Assembly (NCBI GenBank): GCA_900323505.1
Contig: OOIN01000019.1
Location: 1-56,693, forward strand
Length of the DNA stretch: 56,693 nt
Source: Ustilago trichophora
Taxonomy: Eukaryota; Basidiomycota; Ustilaginomycetes; Ustilaginales; Ustilaginaceae
Direction of reading: 5' to 3'
Shown: piece after piece, positions 18,140 through 29,206 of the stretch
Layout: each line of letters opens with the position of its first letter
How positions within the stretch are numbered: the first letter of the stretch is position 1
Made by a program: the position numbers and the translations under genes
Notes under the pieces: model-generated
What the model saw: the letters and a program-made list of their open reading frames with translations, nothing else
The model's database searches: none
What the model was told of the DNA's origin: nothing

Positions 18140-19894
18140 ATGCCACCGAAAAGAGTCCAAGAGACAACACAGAGAAGGAGAAGAGGTGGTGATGACCGTC
18201 AAGCCGCATCCAGGGCGTCTCAGCGATCAAGGTACATCAGCGACTCGTCAAGTGATTCGCCGTTGAGCTCACTTGGAACCCACTCTCCCATCGCTCGCCA
18301 TTCGGATTCAATGTTGCTTGAAGCTTCCGAGGACGCCTCACAAGAGGCAGCAGAATCATTTGAAGCGGTGGCCCAGATCACACCAAGAGGCGCTCCTCCT
18401 TCCTCTGATGAGATTGAGGTGGAACCTCCCGCCGACAGCAGCTACAGAGACACAACCAACGTACACAACGACAGTACCAGCGAGCGAGAGAACCAAGGGC
18501 TGCGCCAACAGCTCCACCGTCTCCAGGAGCAGGTCAACACAATGGAGACAAAGCTTGCCGAGAGTCAAGCTGAACGGCACGCCATCGTACAGTGCCTGCA
18601 CTGGCAAGATGCGCTGCTAAAATGCATCAGCCCAGCTAGCTCCCACGCCGCCAACGCCAACAAGCCATTGTTGCCTCCACTCCATCCGCAGCGCAAGAGA
18701 GGAGGAGGCATCAAGCCAAATAAGGATCTGCAAGGACCCTTTCGGAAAGAGCTTCGAAAGCGAATGGGCCTTGGGAAGAAAGACCCATTGCCACCGTTCG
18801 AAGCAAATCCTCTGACCCTCTACGGCGCTCCAGTGCTTTGAATCGACTGGTCAAAGTCGGCGACGGCCTACACTGGGCTTGTCACCGACATCATTGCCAA
18901 CCTTGCATGCCAAGATTCATCTGTCCGGAAGCGGATCGAAGACTTTAGACGAGACGGAGACGACAGTCAGGATGACGCCGCCGTCGAAGTCTGTCTGGCC
19001 TCTCTTCATCAAATGATGAAGGATTGGCGCCAGCAGCAGCGCGACAGCAACGATCCAGCCCGTAAGCTCGCCAGAGAAGCCAGCCGCAGAAGGATCAACC
19101 GAATCAAGAAGAAGTGCGATAAACGCACCGCTGCCTTGCTTCGTGATGATGCTCTGTGGCGTCAGTACCATCACACCAGCTTTGTCATCCCAGAGGCGGC
19201 CAGTGAGGAGGTAACTGACGCCGAGGCGATCGATCCACCAAACAATGAGATTGAAACGGACCAAAACGAGTCGAGCCTTGAACTTACTGATCGTCTTGCA
19301 GGTCTCGGCGGTGGTGCGAGCGGTGACGGCGGTGTCGGTGGTGGAAGCGGTGTCAGGGGTGGAGCGATGCAAAAGATTGTCCCGTGCTGGAGATCGCTGG
19401 AACTCCATGAGGCGCTGGAAGAGACAGACAAGAGGAGAGAAGCAATATCGTTAGCACAGGTTCTACCGTCAAGCCAGGTAAGACAAAGGCTTGGACCCTC
19501 GCCCGTCACTTATCCTCCCCTCGATTCCCAAGTCCAGCCGTTGCCGAGCTCCATCGAACGCTGGATGGTCAGCCTCGAGTTTGCAAGACTGTTCCCAACA
19601 GCGGTGCAGGACGTCTTGCGCAACACCATCCTTCCCGAATCCAGCAGCTCGACCATCCTCGATGCAGAGCAATGGGGCCAGCACCCGCCCTATCCTGTCC
19701 ATCGCGCCTTGTCCCAAAGCGAAGGCTCCAACCTCTTCCTTGGGACCCAAGACCGCGATCCAGACGAGGGCAAAGCTGGCCACCACGATGCAGACGACGA
19801 CTTTGTGCACTCAGGCCGCGGCGAAGAGCGCTTGGCCGAGGCTGGCTCCAGCAGCCATCCAGCCCAAGTGCGTCGTCGCCGTCGTCGTCGTTGA
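18140..19894 (+). pseudogene. Transposon companion protein, one in-frame TGA
   Basis: A 585-codon frame broken only by TGA at 18839-18841; both halves (233 and 350 codons) are in the same frame without other stops. The N-terminal half is basic and Ser-rich, with a coiled coil around residues 117-155. After the stop, a basic segment (RKLAREASRRRINRIKKK) and VPCWRSLELHEALEETDKRR resemble a protein that accompanies large DNA transposons in basidiomycetes; that likeness is from memory and moderate. The tail is Asp/Glu-rich and ends in six Arg. CGA-to-TGA is the simplest cause of the stop; readthrough cannot be excluded. Its link to the downstream transposase is inferred from position. Confidence 0.5.
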
Positions 19895-20251
19895 TGTCTT
19901 CCCTACCCTAAGTCACGAGCCTAATGTATGTACTTACCTTGAAATGATTGCATCCATGAATCGAATCGAATTTGCTCGAGTTGCGCCCAGTACGTGTCTC
20001 CGTTGAGCCGTGGTTGGAGGCGCCCAGTGGCGAACCGAGGGAAGAAAGCCTGATCCTTGTCGAACCGAGGGCAAGAGGCATGATGGTCGTGAAGAGAAGT
20101 GAGAGGTAGCTGAGAGGTAAGCTTCATCCGTCACGTCAAGTCTCAGTGAATGACGGCGCAGTGATTACATAATGCTCATCTCGAAAAAAAACTCAGCTTT
20201 TTTTTTTGACTCAGCCAAGTTTGCACGACCGTGCACATTACCTTCACCGAC

Positions 20252-20392
20252 CTCATCATCAACCACCACCACCACCACCACCACCACCACCACGACTACC
20301 ACCACCACGTCTACCACCACCACGACTACCACCACCACAACTACCACCACCACAACTACCACCACCACGTCTACCACCGCTACCGCCATTAC
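20252..20392 (+). repeat. CCA-rich simple repeat
   Basis: About 140 bases of CCACCA with periodic CGACTACCA/CGTCTACCA interruptions of roughly 18 bases. Its translations are poly-His, poly-Thr or poly-Pro on one strand and poly-Val or poly-Gly on the other, so frames here are artefacts. Confidence 0.9.
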
Positions 20393-20479
20393 GAACACCA
20401 CACCATCCGCTCTTCACATCATCAATGCGCGGTGCGGACCGCCATCTTCCATGGATCGAGCCTTCAATGGATATTAACG

Positions 20480-20870
20480 ATCCGTCTCTGCCACGATCTT
20501 GTGCCAAGCGGTTTTTTTTGGATCTCACTGCTTCACGACGGCCCATTCCCATCCATCAACGCTTCAAGACTTCTTCAAGACTTGGTCGAACGCTTCAAGA
20601 CTTGGTCGAACGCTTCAAGACTTCGAACGCCTCAATGCTTGGTCGCGATCCGCCTCTGCCACGATCTTGTGCCAAGCGGTTTTTTTTGGATCTCACTGCT
20701 TCACGACGGCCCATTCCCTTCCATCGACGCTTCAAGACTTCGAACGCCTCAAGACTTTGTCGCGATCCGCCTCTGCCACGATCTTGTGCCAAGCGGGTTT
20801 CTTTGGTATCTCACTGCTTCACAACGGCCCATTCCCATCCATCAACGCTTCAAGACTTGGTCGCGATCTC
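20480..20870 (+). repeat. Three long imperfect direct repeats
   Basis: Copies start at about 20480, 20647 and 20764. Each runs GATCCGCCTCTGCCACGATC, a T-rich segment, CTCACTGCTTCACGACGG, then CATCAACGCTTCAAGACTT variants. Unit length varies (167 then 117 bases) because the CTTCAAGACTT part is itself repeated. Frames across them are repeat translations. Confidence 0.85.
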
Positions 20871-21990
20871 GATTTCTCCCATCCAAACAGGTAAGCCCAC
20901 TCCACCGTCCGGCCAAGAACAGACCTGCCTGCCAGGCGGGGATACCAAATCGACGGTGCTCCTGGTCTGTTAGTGCTGGCACTCTCAGACGAGCCAACCT
21001 CACCTTCTTAGGTGATGATTTGCTCTACCCTGCGTCTGATCGAGGCAACTGTACCTTGGCCGGTCGGACGGAAGGCAACCCTGTTTGCTAACTTTCTTCT
21101 TTCATTCTTCCCGGTCCTGGCGCCCTCGCTCGCTGCTCGCCTCACGGCTCGAGCGCATTCTCTTCGGCTCTTGCCGCTTTTCTTGCCAGTCCGTGGCTCT
21201 GTTCTGCTGCGCCTGCAGCCGTCTGCCCCTTGCTCGCCCTGTGGACTCGGCTGAGTACACTTGTGCCACGCAACACAGGCCGTCCCCTTGGTCCAGGACG
21301 TTAAAGAATTCTCAGCGCTCGCGCGAGACCTACCCTGCTCAAGTAGCAGCCGTCACTCGTTGTCCAGTCAAGCCTGGCAGTGACCGTCTCATTTGATCCA
21401 GGGACGTTAAAGACATCCTCGCTCTAGGTGCACGCCCTGGCGAGGACAGCCCAGGATAGGAGAACGTCTCTCCGCCTCAGGCTCAACAAGGCTCTGACCC
21501 TCTCGGCAGAGTTACAACCCCCCGGTCTGACCGCCGGAAGGCCTTTGTAGGGCCGTTGCTGCGGGCGTGCAGCATCTTGAGGGTTCAAGCAGTCCCCCTT
21601 TTTCCTTGTTTTCGACGTGCTGGCTTGCCGCCGTCAACGACTTGTGCATCTTACGCCGTGGCCCTAGTCAAGCCCCGTAAGCTCTCCACCGTCGTCCCCC
21701 CCCCCCCCCCCTTTCCTCCACCGGATCCCAGCATCGTTGGACGACCGGCGACGTCCACTGACCGTTGACAGCAACTTCTCGGCATTAAGCATTCTGTGCC
21801 CTTGCCGTGGTGTCTGCAGTCTTCCAGTCACGTCGTCGTGACTCCTCCGTTTGCTCGGTGGAGCACCCACAGGCACCTTGCTGTGCATTTGTTGTTGCTT
21901 TCTTTCTTTCGCCACCGCCGCCGCCGCCGCCACCACCACCACCACTCAAATCAGCTCTTCAACTCTCTTGCCGTCCTTGACACCTCTACA

Positions 21991-24900
21991 ATGCACAATC
22001 TGTCACCTAGCAGGTCGGGCCACAAGCCCAGGCTATGCAGGTGTGAAGACTGTGGCGAGGACGGCAGAGTCTTTTCCTACGAGCAATGGCGGTGGCATCA
22101 AACCAAAGCACAACGTTGCACAGCAAGCATCGCCTCTAGGGCAGTCGAGTCTCGAGCTGTTTCAGCAACAGCAGCAGCAGCAGCAACATTAGCGTCACCT
22201 CCAGCATCCTCACCCATTGCTCTTCCCCCTTCTCCGGCTCAGCTCGCTCAGTCAGAGCCTGATCCTCAAGCGGAGCGATGGAAGAGGCAGCGCCTAGGCG
22301 ATTCCACATCTGCCGAAGCCGATCCTGACGATGCGCTGCTTGCTTGCCACTCAGACGATGGTGAGGCGGATCAGGAGGCCGAAGACAGTGACGCTAACAA
22401 CAGCGACACAATGCCTCCGTTCCCAGACTTGCCTGACGCTTCGAGCAGCATCGACGACCAAGACATTGGAAGCATCGATGCAACAGATGCTGCAACAGAC
22501 GCTGCCTCCGTCTCAACCGAAGACACCTCTTCTGTCTTTTTGCAGGCCAGCCGTCTCTCACTTGTGCATGCTCTGTTGCTCGATTCAACCGCAGGCCAAC
22601 CCGACAACACCAGCGATTCCGTGGAAGAGACCATCACAGACTCACTGCAGCAGCAGCGTGGCCAATTTGTGATGGTCAACTACATCTTCGTCATGTACCT
22701 CATGACCTTCCACGGACTGTCAAACGCGATAGCAACACTGTACCTCTCCTTCGCATTACATGTGTTGAGTCGCTTTTGCGCCTTCGTTGTCGATGCCGAT
22801 GCTTTCACTTGTACTGCCCCTCCTCATCTGTCGCCTCCTCAGCCACCATCCCAGCCCTCGCCACCGCCACCAGCTTCGGTGCACAGAGCTCCCAACTCAC
22901 CTTCATCGTCGTCACAGATGCTGCCCCTGCCACTACCTCTGCCGCCGCTACCGATGCTCGTAACTCCTGCGTCGGTGCGACAACGGCTTGGCATGCACAG
23001 TGACTTTGAAGAGTATCTTGTCTGTGCCCATTGCGGTGAGCTGACACTGTGGAATGGTGGTACCAATGCTCCCAATACTCGGCACATCCGATGCGCTTGC
23101 GGTGCTTGACTTCTTCACGACCACAACCGCCGTCCAATTCAGCTCTATTGCCATCGCACTCTAGAGTCCATCCTTTCCGGCATGCTGATGGACAAAAAGT
23201 ACTACAGTACATTAAAGGACTGGTTACGTGTCGTTGAAGAAGCTCAGCCCTCCCCTTCGCTTTCCTCTGCCCCCAACACCAACCGCCGAGCCAACACAAA
23301 CATCACCGATTGCGACTCTTGCTCAGGTGACGAGGTTGATCAGCGCCTTTACGGCGAGATTCCCACTGGATCGGCTTGGCTCGAGGACTGCAGCAGCAGC
23401 GCGCAGGATTGCCGACGTTGTTGCCATCACGGACATGCTCCCTTTGTTGCGGCCGGCCTCAACCTCAAAGTCACACTCTCAGTTGACTGGTTTGGTCCGC
23501 ACAAGGGAAAGTTCCACGGATGGCATTCGACGGGAGCAATACTCTTGAGGATCGATAACCTTCCGGCTCAGTTGACGACACACAACCGGCGCTGCCTTGG
23601 CGTCCATCTTGTCGGCTTGCTGCCCGGCCCAAAGGATACGGCAGCCGTGCAGCTGCAGAAGTTCCTAAAGCTCATTGTCGACAAGCTGAAGGACTTTGCC
23701 AGCGACGGCAAGGTCATCAAGACCGTAGGCCATCCTGAAGGTGAACTGGTCAAAGCGCGCCTCCATCTCGTCGTCGCCGACACTCCTGCTCGGGCAAAGG
23801 TGGCTGGCTTTGCTCTGAAGTACAGAAAAGGCACAATCTGTGCCTATTGCCCAAAGCAAGGAGAAAAGCTCGGCCTAACGGATGACGAGGAGGACGAGGA
23901 GGACAGCTTTGTTGGGAGTCAGCGCCGTAGGACTCGGTCACGAACGGCGGCAGGTTTCAGGCGGGTAGCAATCGACGAGCTCAGCTACTTCAGTGCCGTC
24001 GACAGCTGCCCGCCCGACATGATGCATGCCATCCATCTTGGCCTCTGCAAGCGCTTTTGGCATCGTTTGTTGATCGAGTCATGCAACGAGATTGGCAAGC
24101 GATTGCCGGAAGCGCAGTCAATCATTGCCAATGCCTTGCTGCCGTCCAACGTGCAGCGTCCCAACAAGCTCATTGGCAGTCGAAGTGGTGGCAATCCCAC
24201 CGCTGAACAGTGGGAGACTCTATTCAGAGTCTTGCTGCCCTTCGTCCTTATGCAGCTTTGGAGCGAGTCCTTGGGTGGTCGTGATGACGAGGAGCTCAAC
24301 TTTGCCCTCGTCAAGCCGGGAGGGCCTCGAACGAGGCCATTGGCGCCCCAGTCTGCATCTCAGGCTGCCAATCCCACCGTCCACATCTCCACCACCGCTG
24401 CCAATACCTCCAGTGTCGTCGATGCCACCGCCGCCACCGCTGCCGCCACCCCTTCTTCTCTGCCGCCGCCTTCGACGTCCCATCAAAACTCTTCCTCCAC
24501 ATCTTCTCTTGTCGACAACGTCGAGTATCAGCCTCCACCCGGAGCTGACGTCGATGTTCATCTTTACGAGGAAGAGTTAGACGTCTGCGATGCTCCTGCG
24601 AGGGCTGATGGCGAGCCCAATGGCCGTCAATACCTGCCTGGGCCAAAGCGAGTGAGGAGTGTCTTCCGTTCAGCTATGCTGCTCTGCGCCATCGTCGAGT
24701 TGACCAGCGGTGATCTTACCAGCGCTGAAGTAGACAAGCTGGCCGACCTCATTGACAAGTTCAACCATAGTCAGGCCAAGCTTCTGGGAGCAGCATGGCT
24801 CACGTTTAACAATCATAACGTGACCCATCTCCCCTACTTCATCAAGCGCTTTGGATCCCCCCGACACTTCTCTTCATTGCCCTTCGAGCGTTTCAACGGC

Positions 24901-25671
24901 TTAATGGGCACGATCCCCACGAGCGGGCATAAAGGCGGTGTGCTGGAGGCAACGATCATGCGCAACGCCGCGCAGAGGTCGGAGCTGAGGCGCTTGTTGT
25001 CTACGAGCGGCATTCCCTTTTTCGAGACGAGGCTTCTGCAATCGATCGAGGGCCATCATCCCCTCGACTTGTCCTCTTTGGACACTCGTCTCAAGAAGAC
25101 GCAGCTTGACAACACCACATTTGGCTTACTTCTGGACCACCTCAACCACCGATCCAATGCTCTGAGCTGCACTGATGCCACCAAACAGCCTGCCGACGTT
25201 GCTGCAATGCCACGATATACACCTTACTGGGATACGATGGCTCCTAGCAGCGTGGCTCGCCTCGACACCCGTGCAGAATTCACTCGCACGGCCATCATGA
25301 GCAGAGCTCCTGATGCTGTCAAAGTCGGTGGCATTGGCCAAGGTGGACGTGACAACCGGACCAACTGTTGGTGTCTGGTGTTGATCAATGGCAAGCCTCG
25401 GGCTGCGAGGATCCTTTGGATCTTCTCCAAGGCTATCCGGCTGTCGGCTACTGCATTGGATACGGTAACACAGACATTCATGCACGTACAACTGTTGGCA
25501 GAGGTGTCGTTGGATGTGCTCGGCAGCCACCATCCAAGTCTGGAGCTCATTGGTGATATGGGGATTTCATTAGCAATTGACAACGGTGGAGATTATGGTG
25601 AGGAGGCAGTGCTTGATATCGAGAGCTTTGCTTGCCAGCTTGCGGTTGTACCATTCGCCGCCAATGGTTGA
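21991..25671 (+). pseudogene. Tnp2/Transposase_21-like (CACTA) transposase, one in-frame TGA
   Basis: From the ATG at 21991 (MHNLSPSRSG) the frame runs about 1,226 codons with a single stop, TGA at 23107-23109. The N-terminus has a zinc-binding segment (CRCEDCGEDGRVFSYEQW, then H and C) typical of basidiomycete Tnp2 proteins. A second Cys motif (CAHCGELTLW) directly precedes the stop. After it come the RNase-H-like catalytic regions: LSVDWFGPHKGKFHG with the first Asp, VADTPARAKVAGF and CAYCPKQG, PPDMMHAIHLGLCKRFW with the second Asp, and PFERFNGLMGTIP with the Glu. Catalytic residues look intact. Low-complexity inserts lie at 22150-22900 and 24340-24530. CGA-to-TGA would create the stop; TGA followed by CTT resembles a leaky context, so readthrough is a second option. 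Confidence 0.75.
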
Positions 25672-26069
25672 CAATTGCTCGGGCTCAAGAAGCTCGCGTC
25701 ACCGCGTTGATGTTGGACAAATGAAGTTGTCGACAAGCAAAGTTTATTCGGCGGCTTTTGTTTCCGCATTGACGCAGCTTCCGCACCTTCAACCTTCAGC
25801 TCTCCTTGCTTGTTGACATCTTTCGTCTCCTGTCTCCTCTCCTCCCCATCATCATCTCTTACCTCCTCTCGTCATCATCAAGCTCTCCTCATCATCAAGC
25901 GCTTTTGCTAGTTTCTCTCCTGCCGGCTGCCTCGTATCCTCTGGCCGCCAAATCTCGTTCTCCTGCCAACGGCCTCTTCCGCACCACCTCTTCGGTGCGA
26001 CGTCTTCTCCTCCTCAACTCGTCCGCACCACCTCTTCCACGCTACTACTTCTGCGCAACCTCCTTCAAC

Positions 26070-26420
26070 ATGCCTGTAATTGCAATGCCCGGCCTCAGGT
26101 GCCGCAAACAAATCATGCCAACGCACGTTGTTGCGCAGCCCAACTACCCGGCCACCGTTGCCAAGCACGTTGCCAAGACCTTTTGGCAGGCCCTCTGCAC
26201 TCAGGTCGTCGAGTTTTGGAAGGAGCTGAAGTTTACGCACGATCTCTACCCTCCTACGGTCGGTTTTGTACACGTTCCAAGCCAGTTTGGCATTGCGGTG
26301 TCCTTACACCCGTCGGATGCGATCCTGCCAACCCCGTACATTGGTGCGCTCGTCAGCCATCCCGTGTTTGGCGGCTACAACATCTCAATCGTGGTTCAGA
26401 AACGGCAATACGTTGACTAG
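26070..26420 (+). CDS. Small hypothetical protein downstream of the CACTA transposase
   Basis: 116 residues from the ATG at 26070 (MPVIAMPGLRCRK). The text looks like real protein: KHVAKTFWQALCTQVVEFW and YPPTVGFVHVPSQFGIAVS. No family recognised. A CT-rich leader (25800-26060) precedes it, with an open frame but no ATG. It lies 400 bp after the transposase on the same strand, so it may be a third gene of the element. Confidence 0.45.
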   Translation: MPVIAMPGLRCRKQIMPTHVVAQPNYPATVAKHVAKTFWQALCTQVVEFWKELKFTHDLYPPTVGFVHVPSQFGIAVSLHPSDAILPTPYIGALVSHPVFGGYNISIVVQKRQYVD

Positions 26421-27221
26421 AGGACTTGGCAAGGTTGGCGGTCTCAAGCTCAATGGTGCTGGCGCCAACAATAGATTCAACGGTCACGGCTCCAGATGCT
26501 TGGAAGCATCGTACTTGTGAGTATCTCCTTCCTTCACTGTGGTCTCTCAATTTTGGACTGCGCACTGACACCTTGGGCTTGCTTGTCTCCTCATCATCAA
26601 CTCAAATGACATGCTCAACCGACGGATCAATTGCACAGGCTCGCAGCTCCCTCGACACAAGCCCTTCTGATGCTCGGCTCTCCCCTGTTATAAACTAATA
26701 ATCACATAATCATGAATAATGAATGATCTTAACTGTATGATGCCGTCTGTGTTGGCTTGGTCAGAGGGACCTACAAGGGTAGAAATGCCAACTCGAAGCC
26801 ACCCATCGTAGCCACCCCGGGGGGGTGGCTACGATGGGTGGCTTCAAGTTGGCATTTTCCTTTTTTTAGGATATGATTGTGACGAATCTATGCATTTCTT
26901 TTCGCATCTGTCGGTGACGCAAGTGGCTCATTCATTGTTGACCCCATCTCAGATATGCTGTGCAGTAACATTGCGATGCACTCTGTGACTCTACGACTAT
27001 GACTGAGTAAGACAACCTTATCTTCCTCTAGCGATTCCTTCGTCAGACAATATCCGACCTCCTCCAACACAGTGGCCCTTCTTCCACGCGAGCCCAAGAC
27101 AACGTTGACACTTCCTCGCAAGCTCTCCCATGACTGATATGATTAGTCCGCACTGCCGACCCACTACCTCCATGGCCTGGGTTGTGATCTATCCTGCAGC
27201 CTTCTTCCCATTCTTCCCCCA
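26421..27221. other. Gene-free junction between transposon and UPO gene
   Basis: Only the foldback repeat at 26783-26870 is recognisable. The 90-codon plus frame at 26426 and the 77-codon minus frame at 26888 have no support. Confidence 0.5.
26783..26870. repeat. GCCACCC foldback repeat, near-perfect hairpin
   Basis: Two 36-base arms (AAATGCCAACTCGAAGCCAC... and its inverse) differ at one position and are separated by only a few G. The right flank TTTCCTTTTTTTAGGAT is the inverse of the ATCCTAAAAAA left flank of other copies. This is the cleanest copy and defines the unit: an AGGAT-ended, A-rich shoulder around a GCCACCC/GGGTGGC stem. Confidence 0.85.
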
Positions 27222-28688
27222 TCAAATGGCACTGCTGCGACGACGCTTCTTGAGACCGAGGAGCTGGGTCAGGAGACCGCTCTGCCCATTCCTCTCGATC
27301 TTAGATCCGGGATACTTGCTGTATTGCTGAGCAATGTTGGAGTTGAAGCTGTCACAGGGGTTACCACCGGCAGTTGCCAGTTTCTTCCAAGGAGCGGTCA
27401 GGTACTTTCCGACAAAGTCGAGAGCCTGTCCGGTAACCTTGTAGAGTACGTTGATCTGGGTTGGCACCAGTTGCTCGATACCAATCTGGTAGAGGTAGCA
27501 AGCGAGAGCCTGTGGATCCTTCAGCAGGGTTTCGAGATTGTACACACCACCGGTGAGATTACCGACATCCACACCGGTGAAGGTGTTGACCTTTCCGGCG
27601 TTACCTCCGACGCTGAGCAGACTGGGGTCGATGGAAGCAGCGTGGAGGAGGGTCAGGACGATGTCATCCAGACCAAATGTGGCGCCGAGCGGACGGCGCG
27701 TCCAGCTGGGCAGCAGCCTCTCATGGCCGGGCGTGTACTTGAGACCCTGGTCGGTTCGCTCGACTGCAAAGAAGGCCAAAAGGTTCTTCTCGTCGAGGTA
27801 GAGTCGGTTGTAACCATTCTCGTCCACCGTATTGTTGGCGGCGAACTCAGCAACGAAGCGTTCGGCTGCAGTAGTGACGACAAGTCCACCAAATGCCGAG
27901 TTGAAGAATAAGGGGTTAATTGCCACCGATTGGTGCCATCGGTTTGATTTATGTTTCAGCATCAATTCGGCTGTGTATACGTCCTTGCCTTCGGTCTGGT
28001 CATTTTTACCGAGATCGAGAAGGTCCTGGAAGTAGGGAAGGTGCAGTTTGACGTTGTCATGGTTAGCACCGGGCTGGTAATAGTCCTGTCGGACAATCGA
28101 TGCATCTCCTTCATAGATGTTGTGGGCATTGATACCGCCAGGTGTACCGAGAAGGAGATCGGTCACCTTTCCGAGACTTTCAGACTCATAGGGACCACCG
28201 ATGGACCAGGAGAGGTCCAGGATGTTGCCGTTGAACACCACCGCATAGGCATTCAATGCAAGGGCTAGGTCAGCCTCGACACCGAACACCTTGCCGATGG
28301 CATCGATTCCCTGTGCTAGATTAGTCACACCGTTACGGTTGAGATAACCATGGTTGGCCAACAAGTTGAGGCCGGGACAAGGTCCACGGATGTCGTTGGG
28401 ACCGGGAGGGATGAATTTGTGCTCGTCCGAAGTTAGATCAACGTACTGCTCTTTAGCATTGAACTTAAAACTGGCAGGGTCGATGAGAGCATGGAAGGTG
28501 CGTTGCTCGAAGCCAGAATTACCGCTGTTCGGAGTAGCTCGCTTGATGATCTCTTGGCCTCCCTTGATCTGGGCGGCCTTTTCGAGGAAGGCAGAGTAAT
28601 CAACTTTGCTCAAGTCGGCATAGGAAGGGAAGGCAGTAGCACTGCCGAGCAAAAAGGATAGAGTGGAGATAATAGTCAAGAGTTTCAT
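27222..28688 (-). CDS. Secreted heme-thiolate peroxidase / unspecific peroxygenase
   Basis: 488 residues from the ATG at 28688, chosen because it starts a signal peptide (MKLLTIISTLSFLLGSATA). The heme-thiolate motif GPCPGLNLLANHGYLN carries the proximal Cys, and EGDASIVRQDYY is the EGD motif of long unspecific peroxygenases (chloroperoxidase superfamily). SNRWHQSVAINPLFF is the next conserved block. These secreted enzymes use H2O2 to put oxygen into aromatic and aliphatic substrates. In the last catalytic segment I see the Glu (TTAAE) but not clearly the Arg seven residues before it in agaric enzymes; an alignment must settle this. A basic tail (KKRRRSS) ends the protein. No introns. It is isolated between a transposon and a gene-poor stretch, and a 20-bp tandem repeat lies 440 bp upstream. 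Confidence 0.88.
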   Translation of the reverse strand: MKLLTIISTLSFLLGSATAFPSYADLSKVDYSAFLEKAAQIKGGQEIIKRATPNSGNSGFEQRTFHALIDPASFKFNAKEQYVDLTSDEHKFIPPGPNDIRGPCPGLNLLANHGYLNRNGVTNLAQGIDAIGKVFGVEADLALALNAYAVVFNGNILDLSWSIGGPYESESLGKVTDLLLGTPGGINAHNIYEGDASIVRQDYYQPGANHDNVKLHLPYFQDLLDLGKNDQTEGKDVYTAELMLKHKSNRWHQSVAINPLFFNSAFGGLVVTTAAERFVAEFAANNTVDENGYNRLYLDEKNLLAFFAVERTDQGLKYTPGHERLLPSWTRRPLGATFGLDDIVLTLLHAASIDPSLLSVGGNAGKVNTFTGVDVGNLTGGVYNLETLLKDPQALACYLYQIGIEQLVPTQINVLYKVTGQALDFVGKYLTAPWKKLATAGGNPCDSFNSNIAQQYSKYPGSKIERNGQSGLLTQLLGLKKRRRSSAI

Positions 28689-29126
28689 GTTGGGGAGAAA
28701 ACGATGGGAAAGGTAGGATAGAGGTGATGATTTGGAAGACGAAGTTTGCATCTCCGGGGACGGGTTCTTATACCTTTCGACCAAGCCCTTTGGTCGACGT
28801 GTTTTGCACTGTACTGTCTGTGCTGCTTGCTTGAGAATCATGCGATGCGATCAAAACACGGTGGGGACCAGCCGTTCAACCGACACGAGCAAAGCTCCTT
28901 GCACCGATTCCGTGATGCTGCACGACGACGATACAGTCCAGTGCGATTGGATGACACCATACTGAAGCGAGTCCTGACGTGACGGGGTCTGTTCTCTTGG
29001 GACGAGCTCAAAGATGATGGCCGCGAGAGAGGATGTGGCTGGCATTCCGAATTGAAGGAATCGGACAGCTGCGTCGAACAGTGCAATCTGTGTCAGAGAC
29101 CTATCTGTAGAAACGGCGAATGCAAT

Positions 29127-29206
29127 GTCGCAACGGTGTATGAAACGTCGCAACGGTGTATGAAACGTCGCAACGGTGTATGAAACGTAGCAACGGTGTA
29201 TGAACT
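29127..29206 (+). repeat. Four tandem 20-bp repeats upstream of the UPO gene
   Basis: Four head-to-tail copies of GTCGCAACGGTGTATGAAAC (the last with two changes), followed by a partial GTCGAAACG. They lie about 440-520 bp upstream of the UPO start codon, so they may be part of its promoter; that role is inference. Confidence 0.9.

Larger units (their letters stand above)
19895..21990. other. Noncoding middle of the CACTA-like element
   Basis: No supported gene. Contains the CCA tract and the three direct repeats listed separately, then 1 kb (20.9-21.9 kb) of moderate complexity including a run of about 14 C near 21699. It probably includes the leader and promoter of the transposase gene. 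Confidence 0.45.
18140..26420 (+). mobile_element. CACTA/Tnp2-type DNA transposon, decayed (limits approximate)
   Basis: Bounds are those of the plus-strand frames I assign to it: a companion protein (18140-19894), a Tnp2-like transposase (21991-25671) and a small downstream frame (26070-26420). The 2-kb stretch between the first two carries a CCA-rich tract and three long direct repeats. I could not find CACTA terminal repeats or a target duplication, so the true ends are unknown. Both main frames have one in-frame TGA. Confidence 0.6.

Noticed and set aside
20172..21091. Plus frames of 255 and 286 codons (poly-Pro, poly-His)
   Set aside because: Their length comes from the CCA tract and the three direct repeats; the text is pure repeat translation.
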